Below, in pieces: positions 1-6,152 of a DNA stretch of 10,599 nt (position 1 is its first letter; every line of letters begins with the position of its first letter). The DNA comes from Elusimicrobiaceae bacterium. GTDB taxonomy: Bacteria > Elusimicrobiota > Elusimicrobia > Elusimicrobiales > Elusimicrobiaceae. Made by a program: the position numbers and the translations under genes. The notes below the pieces were generated by a model. It searched no databases, was not told the origin of the DNA, and saw only the letters and a program-made list of their open reading frames with translations. The DNA is taken from positions 1 through 10,599 of the forward strand of contig JAGCKY010000048.1 of the NCBI GenBank assembly GCA_017647245.1, in the 5' to 3' direction.

Positions 1-1419
1 CGCAATCATAGCGGCTTTTGTTTCTTCACTGCCGGCCGGCAAACGCAAGAATAAATCGTGCGAAGGATTGGTCTGCGTACCAAAAGGCGGCAGGAACATA
101 TACGCTTTAAAATAGGCGTAATAAGCCGGCATCTGACGGATTTTAAACGACGCAGAAGCCATGGGCAAAATGTCTTCGCGCGTGAACATTTGGTTTAGCT
201 TGGTGGCTTCCGTAGAGAACGCGGAAATGAAATTCTGCTGTTGTTGCGGGACGTTAGCCGTCACACGGTCTGCAATCGGATAAAAATCAATCGCGGTGGC
301 GGTAGTGGGTTTTTTAACCTTTTTGGCAGACGGTTTTTTGGGTTGCGGTTTAGCCGCTTGCTTTTCAGGTTCGGCCTGCTTTTGCGAAGTATTTTCCGCG
401 GCGGCCGTTTCGGCATTTTGGGCTGTTTCTCCCGAGACCATTTCTTCCGGTGCGGAAACAACTTCTACTTCTTCCGTGGCGGTAGTTGCCGCGGGAGTAG
501 ATTCTTCGGTGACTACCACCGTTTCTTCCACGACAGGGAAACGATTAATCGCATAAAGCAATTCCTGTTGGGCGGCACGCAAATTTTTCTGTAAGTATTT
601 GGACATAGCACTTTCGCTTTGGTTAATGGAATAGCGGTTTTTCAAGATCGTTTCATATTTTTTACTACCGAGGCGAAAGTCTTTATCTGTATTTTCTTGC
701 GCAGTTTTTTTGAATAAATCAAACAAATCTTTAATAGCTGTTTTGGATTCTTTGGTCAGACGTTTTAACTGTGCTTTGGCAGTATCGTCAGATACTTGCG
801 CGACTAAATACTGCTCCATTTCGTCAAAGGACAAATACGCATAATAGGCCTTTTCCATAGCAATTTGACTCAGAAAAGACGGCGGAGTAGAGAGATTATT
901 TTGCGCTTGGTGTGCTACGTCGGGCAACATGGCCAAGCGGGCGGCTAAATCGCGTTTTTGCACGTCGGTATAATTGATTTGTTTCATGCGCAAATCATAC
1001 AACGCATCAAATACCGAGGAGTACAACAGCGGGTCTTGCATATTGCGGTTGCGATTGAGATTATACAAATCGTACTCAATCATATTTTGCAACATATCAT
1101 ATTCGGTACGTTTCGGCTCGGATAGCTGTTTGCGGTTTATTTTGTTCAAGCCCTCTTGCACCAGTTTTAAAGCGCGCAAGGCCTGCGCGTCGCGTTCGTT
1201 GTCGCGGCGGTCCAAACGGTCTTCTGCGGTGTTAAAACCTAGGCGCGTTGCATATTCCGGAAAGAAAGATAATTGCACGGCTGAATAGCGGGTGGCCACG
1301 TCGGACAGTGCATTGTCTTCCATAATGGTATCCACATCGCCGTAGGCGCTGATGTCTAAGGCCTGAAGCGGTGTGACAAGAATAGATAAAGCTAACCCTA
1401 AAGAAAATAATTTTTTCAT
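1..1419 (-). CDS. DUF885-family exported protein, C-terminus beyond the left edge
   Basis: The 473 visible residues start with a Sec signal peptide (MKKLFSLGLALSILVTPLQA, likely cut after LQA) and read without a stop to position 1. Family marks of DUF885 are an early PEYATRLGF segment (about 54-62), a DFRLGSKKYETIL segment (about 247-259) followed by a long helix, and ILPMASASFKIRQMPAYY (about 417-434) leading to a FLPPFG motif. Members are usually 550-620 residues and carry an HExxxxH-like metal motif near the C-terminus, which would lie outside the window, so peptidase activity cannot be judged. The protein is probably periplasmic or membrane attached; I see no lipobox. Residues about 296-372 are an odd insert, first rich in E, T, V and A, then in K, P and Q. 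The start is chosen for its signal peptide and a GAGGG ribosome site five bases upstream. The gene is divergent from the tRNA-tig unit. Family call firm, role unknown. Confidence 0.85.
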   Translation of the reverse strand, partial: MKKLFSLGLALSILVTPLQALDISAYGDVDTIMEDNALSDVATRYSAVQLSFFPEYATRLGFNTAEDRLDRRDNERDAQALRALKLVQEGLNKINRKQLSEPKRTEYDMLQNMIEYDLYNLNRNRNMQDPLLYSSVFDALYDLRMKQINYTDVQKRDLAARLAMLPDVAHQAQNNLSTPPSFLSQIAMEKAYYAYLSFDEMEQYLVAQVSDDTAKAQLKRLTKESKTAIKDLFDLFKKTAQENTDKDFRLGSKKYETILKNRYSINQSESAMSKYLQKNLRAAQQELLYAINRFPVVEETVVVTEESTPAATTATEEVEVVSAPEEMVSGETAQNAETAAAENTSQKQAEPEKQAAKPQPKKPSAKKVKKPTTATAIDFYPIADRVTANVPQQQQNFISAFSTEATKLNQMFTREDILPMASASFKIRQMPAYYAYFKAYMFLPPFGTQTNPSHDLFLRLPAGSEETKAAMIA

Positions 1420-1453
1420 AAAACCCTCACAGGTAGATAATAACCTATATAAC

Positions 1454-1481
1454 ATTATAGCTAAATTTTGATTATTTGGAA
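1454..1481 (-). promoter_or_regulatory. Possible promoter of the DUF885 gene
   Basis: On the minus strand a perfect TATAAT lies at 1459-1454, about 35 bases upstream of the ATG at 1419. The hexamer 16 bases further upstream (TTCCAA, 1481-1476) matches the -35 consensus at only three of six positions. The -10 and its distance are good, the -35 is weak. Confidence 0.45.
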
Positions 1482-1555
1482 TAGGGTTTCTGAAAAACAA
1501 CCCTTGGGTGGGGAATAAATAATTTTGTCTGCCGAATTGCCAGTAAAAGAAGTAG

Positions 1556-1585
1556 TTTCCCGGTCAGTCGTTTTTTTGCTATAAT
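1556..1585 (+). promoter_or_regulatory. Probable promoter of the tRNA-Lys / tRNA-Leu / tig unit
   Basis: A perfect TATAAT at 1580-1585 is preceded, after 18 bases, by a weak -35 (TTTCCC, 1556-1561). Transcription would begin about 10 bases before the first base of tRNA-Lys at 1602, the usual arrangement for a tRNA operon. No second convincing promoter lies between the tRNAs and tig. Confidence 0.6.
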
Positions 1586-1601
1586 AAACATACCTGATTT
1601 T

Positions 1602-1674
1602 GGGCCATTAGCTCAGTTGGTAGAGCAGACGCCTCTTAAGCGTAAGGTCGTGAGTTCGAGCCTCACATGGCCCA
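1602..1674 (+). tRNA. tRNA-Lys (anticodon CTT)
   Basis: The 73-nt sequence folds as a cloverleaf. The acceptor GGGCCAT pairs fully with ATGGCCC, the D stem is GCTC/GAGC, and the anticodon loop CTCTTAA carries CTT (Lys). The T arm is GTGAG-TTCGAGC-CTCAC. The first pair of the anticodon stem is a G-A mismatch and the other four pair. The 3' CCA is not encoded, so it must be added by nucleotidyltransferase. A run of seven T follows directly. Confidence 0.97.
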
Positions 1675-1687
1675 TTTTTTTCATTAG

Positions 1688-1769
1688 GGACGGATGGCGG
1701 AATTGGTATACGCGCACGCCTTAGGAGCGTGTGGGGAAACCCTTGAGGGTTCAAGTCCCTCTCCGTCCA
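1688..1769 (+). tRNA. tRNA-Leu (anticodon TAG)
   Basis: This is an 82-nt class II tRNA. The acceptor GGACGGA pairs with TCCGTCC, the anticodon arm is CACGC-CTTAGGA-GCGTG with anticodon TAG (reads CUA/CUN leucine codons), and the T arm is GAGGG-TTCAAGT-CCCTC. The extra arm is short for a leucine tRNA (GGG-AAA-CCC, 1734-1742). CCA is not encoded. It lies 13 bases after tRNA-Lys and 32 bases before the tig start codon. Confidence 0.96.
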
Positions 1770-1801
1770 TACTTTTCAACAAATACAAGGAGTGTCTTAA
1801 T

Positions 1802-3091
1802 ATGTCTATCTTCAAAACTGCTTCGGCAGATGATGTAAACACCAAACAAATCAGTAAGGAAGGTTGCCGCGTCAATTTAAGCATAACCGCATCGGCTAAT
1901 TTAGTAAGCAAATCTTTTCAAAATGCCGCGGTACAAGTGCAATCGCGCGCCCAAATGCAGGGTTTTCGCGCGGGCAAAGTGCCTTTGGATTTGGTGAAAC
2001 AAAATTTTGCGCCGCACATTAAAGAACGCGCGTTGGATTTAACGATGAAAGCCGCTATTGCGTCGGCATTAGAGCAAAATAAATTAAACCCCGTCACCGT
2101 GCCGGCTTTGACCAAGGCCGATTTTGTGTCGTTTGATGACGGAAAAGAATTTAGTTTTGAAATTGCGGTAGATGTGGCGCCGGAATTTGACGTAAAAGAT
2201 TACAAAGCTATCCCGGTTACCAAAAAATCCGAAACCGCTACCGACGAAGAAGTGACCGAACAATTAAACCGCATCTTGGAAGGTAATGCCCGTTTGGAAA
2301 GTGCGGCCGAAGGCGCGGTGATTGACGATAAAGTGTATGCCGTCGTGAAATACACCGGCAAGCGCAACGGTACGGAAGACTATAAATTAAGTGCAGACAG
2401 CGAATTAATTGATATGGCCGCGCCGCAAACCATGCCGGAACTGGCCAAAAACATTTTGGGTCTGAAAAAAGGCGACACCAAAGATTTTGAAGTCAAAGAA
2501 GGAAACGATACCTTGTCTTTCCACGTGACGGTGGACGATATCAAAAATAAAATTATGCCGAAATTGGACGACAGCTTTGCCAAAGATATGGGCTTTGATA
2601 CGTTGGACGCTTTGAAAGCGCGCGTCAAAGAAGGCATGAACGCGGAAGCCAAAGCCAATGCCGAGCGTGATTTTACCGCACAGATTGAAAATCATTTGGT
2701 AAAGATGAACAACTTTGAATTGCCGCAAAGTTTGGTAGAAGAATATACCAATCATTCTTTGAATAATTTTGTGCGCAACGTCACGCAAATGAAAGTGGAA
2801 GACCTGACGGACGAACAACGCAAAAGCTTTGAAGAACGTATCCGCCCGACGGTAGAAAAAGATTTACGCATTGGCTACATCATTCACGCCATTGCTCATA
2901 AAGAAAACCTGGAAGCCACCGAAGCCGATTGGCAGGCCGAGCTGGACAAGAGCTTAACTGTCAACGCCAAAAATAAGGAAGACGAAAAGAAAATCCGCGC
3001 GTTTTTTGAGGAGCGCAAAGAGCACATCTTGGCCACCTTGAACGAACGCAAAGTGTTTGACTTCCTTAAGAAAGAAGCGGTTGTAAAATAA
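1802..3091 (+). CDS. tig: Trigger factor (ribosome-bound chaperone)
   Basis: Trigger factor binds the ribosomal exit tunnel next to protein L23 and shields new chains in the cytoplasm. The 429-residue product has the family's normal length and order. The N-terminal ribosome-binding domain (about 1-140) carries the signature GFRAGKVP (54-61), the PPIase-like domain spans about 155-250, and the helical C-terminal cradle (about 255-429) includes NNFELPQSLVEE (303-314). The PPIase part is divergent, so isomerase activity is uncertain. The start at 1802 is preceded at nine bases by AAGGAG. The reading frame stays open back into tRNA-Leu, but that extension is tRNA sequence, not protein. There is no own promoter, so expression is probably from the tRNA promoter. 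It ends in TAA with the stem-loop region and terminator at 3195-3226 downstream. Confidence 0.95.
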   Translation: MSIFKTASADDVNTKQISKEGCRVNLSITASANLVSKSFQNAAVQVQSRAQMQGFRAGKVPLDLVKQNFAPHIKERALDLTMKAAIASALEQNKLNPVTVPALTKADFVSFDDGKEFSFEIAVDVAPEFDVKDYKAIPVTKKSETATDEEVTEQLNRILEGNARLESAAEGAVIDDKVYAVVKYTGKRNGTEDYKLSADSELIDMAAPQTMPELAKNILGLKKGDTKDFEVKEGNDTLSFHVTVDDIKNKIMPKLDDSFAKDMGFDTLDALKARVKEGMNAEAKANAERDFTAQIENHLVKMNNFELPQSLVEEYTNHSLNNFVRNVTQMKVEDLTDEQRKSFEERIRPTVEKDLRIGYIIHAIAHKENLEATEADWQAELDKSLTVNAKNKEDEKKIRAFFEERKEHILATLNERKVFDFLKKEAVVK

Positions 3092-3109
3092 CTTTCTTTT
3101 GCAGAAATT

Positions 3110-3180
3110 CTCCCGCGCCCAGTGTGCGGGGGGATTTGCGTGTCGTTTTATAAAAACGATTGCCGCTTACCTGCGGTAAT
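3110..3180 (+). other. Three successive stem-loops downstream of tig
   Basis: Three hairpins follow the tig stop codon. The first is 3110-3116 with 3126-3132 (seven pairs including one G-U, nine-base loop). The second is 3143-3149 with 3153-3159 (seven pairs, TCGTTTT/AAAACGA, three-base loop). The third is 3159-3166 with 3173-3180 (eight pairs including one G-U, loop TTACCT). None has a T run right after it. They may protect the tig 3' end or belong to a small RNA ending at the terminator at 3195-3226. I see no clear promoter for a separate RNA. Confidence 0.5.
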
Positions 3181-3194
3181 AGTTTAACCTCAAG

Positions 3195-3226
3195 CGCAAG
3201 CCCTTATCAAAGGACTTGCGTTTTTT
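3195..3226 (+). terminator. Rho-independent terminator
   Basis: CGCAAGCCCTT (3195-3205) pairs with AAGGACTTGCG (3210-3220) over eleven positions with a single C-A mismatch, closing a four-base ATCA loop, and is followed at once by six T. It should end the tRNA-tig transcript. Confidence 0.88.
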
Positions 3227-3243
3227 CTACTCAAAAATCCCTC

Positions 3244-3272
3244 TTTCGTTTGTCTCTCAAAAAAACTACAAT
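3244..3272 (+). promoter_or_regulatory. Possible promoter of the Wzy_C-TPR gene
   Basis: TACAAT (3267-3272) matches the -10 consensus at five of six bases, with a weak -35 TTTCGT (3244-3249) at 17-base spacing. A second candidate -10, TATAAA (3283-3288), has no better -35. Coming right after a strong terminator, the next gene needs a promoter here, and this gives a leader of about 80 bases. Confidence 0.45.
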
Positions 3273-3292
3273 ATAAGCAATGTATAAAGTAT

Positions 3293-3342
3293 CCCGCGCA
3301 CGCGCGTGTAAGGACTGCGTGCGTATAAACACATAGCGCGGG
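3293..3342 (+). promoter_or_regulatory. Long GC-rich leader hairpin before the Wzy_C-TPR gene
   Basis: CCCGCGC (3293-3299) pairs perfectly with GCGCGGG (3336-3342). Directly inside it, 3300-3307 pairs with 3317-3324 (eight pairs, two of them G-U), leaving an 11-base bulge on the 3' side (3325-3335) and a nine-base loop with AAGGA. The 3' arm ends next to the probable ribosome site AGGGGA (3345-3350), which is eight bases before the ATG. The hairpin could limit ribosome access or act in the DNA as a protein site. No known riboswitch is recognised. Confidence 0.5.
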
Positions 3343-3358
3343 GTAGGGGAAAAGGGAT

Positions 3359-5974
3359 ATGCTTCCGTTGACGAAAACTGCAAACGAAGGGGTTTATATT
3401 AAGGTCATCAGATGGGTGTTGTCGGCGTGTTTTCTGATGGCGCCGCTCTTATTTTTTACCGACCTGACCGCAAACCCGTTTGCCGTGCAAAGTGTGCTGT
3501 TGTATATCTTGTTGGCCTTAATGTACGGGGCTTCCGCGGCGCGCTTTCTTCAGACGGGAAATTTGAATTTCACACATACTTTTTTTGATTTAGCTTTTCT
3601 GATGTACATCTTAACCGCGGTGGTGGGTTGGCTCTCTGCTCTGTCGGCCGCGCCGCAATATCTGCGCCAAACTTTATTTTTTAATTTGCTGGATTTCGGT
3701 ACGCTGCTTTTGGTGGTGGCGCTCGGTGCGTATGTGTTTAGTAAAAACGTTGTGTTCAGCGGCGTGATTGAAAGTAAAACGCACTACATTTTGCTTTTTA
3801 TCGTGTGGGGGGCCATGTGGCTTTTGTTGCCGTGGCTCAAAACAAATTTGACGGGCAACGGATTTTGGGCGCATGTGTTTGATGTGTATGGTCTTGTGTT
3901 GTGGGGAACGGGCTTGTGGTTGGGCACACGCATCTTGCGCAAACTCACACAGGAAAATGTGCTTGTACTGAGTTTTATTGCGTGTACGTTGGCGTGTATG
4001 TACGGGGTGTTCCAAGGTTTTGGACTGGATGTGTTGTGGCCGTTTGATATGCAACAATTTGCCAGCAAAGCATTTTCTACATTTGGTAATCCTAACTTTT
4101 TATCTGCGTTTGTAGTGATGTTACTGCCGGCGTTACTTGTCTACTATATGCGCGCGGAAACGAAACGCGATATTTGCGTGTACGGATTTTTAGTTTTGGT
4201 TTATCTGTTTTATTTATCGTTTAGTTTGTGTCGCTCGTGTTGGATTGCCGCCGGGGCGGGGCTGTTTATGATGTGGATGTTCGGTACGTTGCGTGCCTTA
4301 ATTTGGAAACGTAAAAGCCGCGTGTTTTGGCTAGTGGTGCTCGGTGTAGCGGTAACTTATCTGCCTGTGTTTGTGCAAAGCACGCGCGAGGCAGTCATAA
4401 ACCGCGTGGCCGAAACTGCGCAGGTAACTCCTGCAAATATCACACTGGACGTGCCGCGCGAAAACATTTTTGAATCTCTGCACCAGCGTTTATACATGTG
4501 GGATGTGTCTAAAGAAATTTTCTTAAACCGCCCGGTATTGGGTACGGGGTTAGGTAATTTTCAGACGGCATTTGCGCGCAGACAAGCGCAAACACTTCTC
4601 AAACATCCTAATTTGCGCGAGCTCAAAACACTCACCCAATCGCCGCACAATGAATTATTTTTCCAACTGGCACAAGGCGGCATTGTGGGGCTTGGGATTT
4701 TTCTGTTTATGTTCATGGTGCTGTTTTTGGAAGTGCACGATTTTGCCGCACACAAAAAAGAAGGCGATAAAAAACAATTACTGCAAGCATTGTTCTGCGG
4801 CATTTTAGCCATGCTGGTAGATAATATGTTAAACATTTCATTGCATACGGTCGTGCCGGCATTTGTGTTTTGGTGGCTCGTCGGGGCGGAAGTCAGCGGC
4901 GTAGGCCGTTCGGAGCGTAATGTGGAACTCACCGCCAATCCAGTGACCAAAACCGTTGCGCTTATTATACTGGCGTTTTGTGTGTGTATTATTGCGTGGC
5001 AAGGGCTGGTACTTCGCAGTCAATTTTTATCTTTCCGCGGACAAAAAGAAATTGCAAAACAAAATATAACCGCCGCGCAAATGGATTTGGCACGGGCTTT
5101 GCATACTTACCGCGCAAACAGCGAAGCGGGATTTATGCTGGGTGATTTATATTTACGGGAAGGAAATTACAGCGACGCATTAGATGTGTATGAAAAAACA
5201 TTATCAGCCGCGGCTTATCGCGACGAAGTTTATTATCATGCGGCATTGGCGGCGCTGGGTGATAAAAACACTACCAAGGCCGTGCATTATTTGTGCGAAA
5301 CGGTGCGGCTAGATCCGTTTAATTTGGCCGCGTATGAAACCTTATCGGAACTTGTGAAAAATGATGTAATTTATGCCGATGCCGACACATTAAATTTATT
5401 AGAGCGCGGGGTGACCTTGTTCCCTTACGACACAAGCTTGTGGCATAATTTAGGTACCATTTATTTAAAACGCGGCGAAAAAGAATATGCCAAAACGATT
5501 TATAAAAATGCGCTGACCATTGACACATTGGATAAATCTTTGTTGCGCAGTTTGAAAAAATTGTACGGCGAAGAAGATGAATTGCCGACGGTGATTGCGC
5601 AAGCGACAGAGTTGCAAGGATATTATGACCAAATCCAAAATTTGCGCGGAACTTCCAAAGCGGATTTAAAAAAATTGCGTGAAAATTTAGAGCATTATAT
5701 CCAAACTTACAAAGAAGATACCAACGGATTAATTTTGTTGGCGCGGTATTTTTCGCTGACGGGAAATGATATCAAATCCAAAGAATTATTGGAAATGGTA
5801 TTGGCACAATTTCCGGATGATTTGTCTGCCAACTTGGCATTGGCATCACTTTTGCAACGGGCAGAAGATACAGAAACAGCTAAAAAATATTTGCAAAATG
5901 CCTTGTTCTATTATCCGAAAAATCAAACCGCTTCCCGACGGTTGGAACGCCTGACTGCCAGACAAAACAACTAA
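3359..5974 (+). CDS. O-antigen-ligase-like (Wzy_C) membrane protein with C-terminal TPR tail
   Basis: The 871-residue product has two parts. Residues about 15-550 are a polytopic membrane domain with roughly a dozen hydrophobic segments. It carries marks of the O-antigen ligase / Wzy_C / PglL superfamily: TFGNPNFLSA (241-250), a Ser-Cys-rich SLCRSCW segment (about 289-295), and a large periplasmic loop (about 335-430) with RPVLGTGLGNF (391-401) and SPHNE (428-432, His430), ending in a helix-rich GGIVGLGIFLF. Such proteins move lipid-linked glycans onto lipid A-core or proteins on the periplasmic side. Residues about 565-865 form TPR-like repeats, for example LGDLYLREGNYSDALDVYEK (595-614), LGTIYLKRGEKEYAK (698-712) and about 835-858. 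The tail probably faces the periplasm and binds partners. No glycan cluster is adjacent, and the pilus operon follows. It could be WaaL-like, a polymerase, or a PglL-type protein glycosylase; the sequence does not decide. Confidence 0.82.
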   Translation: MLPLTKTANEGVYIKVIRWVLSACFLMAPLLFFTDLTANPFAVQSVLLYILLALMYGASAARFLQTGNLNFTHTFFDLAFLMYILTAVVGWLSALSAAPQYLRQTLFFNLLDFGTLLLVVALGAYVFSKNVVFSGVIESKTHYILLFIVWGAMWLLLPWLKTNLTGNGFWAHVFDVYGLVLWGTGLWLGTRILRKLTQENVLVLSFIACTLACMYGVFQGFGLDVLWPFDMQQFASKAFSTFGNPNFLSAFVVMLLPALLVYYMRAETKRDICVYGFLVLVYLFYLSFSLCRSCWIAAGAGLFMMWMFGTLRALIWKRKSRVFWLVVLGVAVTYLPVFVQSTREAVINRVAETAQVTPANITLDVPRENIFESLHQRLYMWDVSKEIFLNRPVLGTGLGNFQTAFARRQAQTLLKHPNLRELKTLTQSPHNELFFQLAQGGIVGLGIFLFMFMVLFLEVHDFAAHKKEGDKKQLLQALFCGILAMLVDNMLNISLHTVVPAFVFWWLVGAEVSGVGRSERNVELTANPVTKTVALIILAFCVCIIAWQGLVLRSQFLSFRGQKEIAKQNITAAQMDLARALHTYRANSEAGFMLGDLYLREGNYSDALDVYEKTLSAAAYRDEVYYHAALAALGDKNTTKAVHYLCETVRLDPFNLAAYETLSELVKNDVIYADADTLNLLERGVTLFPYDTSLWHNLGTIYLKRGEKEYAKTIYKNALTIDTLDKSLLRSLKKLYGEEDELPTVIAQATELQGYYDQIQNLRGTSKADLKKLRENLEHYIQTYKEDTNGLILLARYFSLTGNDIKSKELLEMVLAQFPDDLSANLALASLLQRAEDTETAKKYLQNALFYYPKNQTASRRLERLTARQNN

Positions 5975-6080
5975 CAGTTTGCGCGCGTTCGGAGAATGGA
6001 TAAAAATTTTACTTGCAAAAAATGTTCTTTTTTTGCTTGAATAATTAAGAAGGGTAAAAGCATTTTCGTACAAGAAAGAC
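5975..6080. other. AT-rich intergenic stretch without a gene
   Basis: It holds a weak A-T hairpin, GCAAAAAA (6015-6022) with TTTTTTGC (6029-6036), which lacks a following T run and is unlikely to be an efficient terminator alone. I see no coding sequence. Confidence 0.5.
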
Positions 6081-6108
6081 TTTACAAAAGAACGTAAATT
6101 GCTATAAT
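6081..6108 (+). promoter_or_regulatory. Strong promoter of the pilus-type operon
   Basis: TTTACA (6081-6086, five of six) and TATAAT (6103-6108, six of six) are separated by 16 bases, close to the sigma70 optimum. Transcription would start near 6115, which rules out the ATG at 6114 and supports translation from 6153. No other promoter is obvious before the next three genes, so it probably drives all of them. A second TATAAT at 6123-6128 has no -35. Confidence 0.8.
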
Positions 6109-6152
6109 GAAATGTGTGTTGTTATAATCACGGAAAGGATTTTGATAAAGCT

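Larger units (their letters stand above)
1420..1601. other. Divergent intergenic region
   Basis: This AT-rich stretch separates the minus-strand DUF885 gene from the plus-strand tRNAs and contains a promoter-like element for each side. It also holds an interrupted palindrome ACCC-TT-GGGT (1500-1509) and a 7-base inverted repeat, AAACCCT at 1420-1426 and AGGGTTT at 1483-1489, which brackets the minus-strand -10. These could be regulator sites but are short enough to be chance. I see no small gene here. Confidence 0.5.

Noticed and set aside
241..594. Plus-strand reading frames in the 241-594 and 974-1288 area
   Set aside because: They lie opposite the minus-strand DUF885 gene, have low-complexity content mirroring its charged insert, and have no ribosome site or recognised domain.
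1694..1801. In-frame extension of trigger factor upstream to an ATG at 1694
   Set aside because: These codons are the tRNA-Leu gene read as protein plus the leader. The ATG at 1802 has an AAGGAG at proper spacing and gives a normal trigger factor N-terminus.
6015..6036. A-T hairpin as terminator of the Wzy_C-TPR gene
   Set aside because: The stem has only two G-C pairs and no T run follows.
6123..6128. Second TATAAT as an alternative promoter
   Set aside because: No -35 hexamer lies 16-18 bases upstream.
6114..6152. Upstream ATG at 6114 as the start of the OmpA/FlgD-like gene
   Set aside because: It lies at the expected transcription start and would place a non-hydrophobic prefix before the signal peptide.
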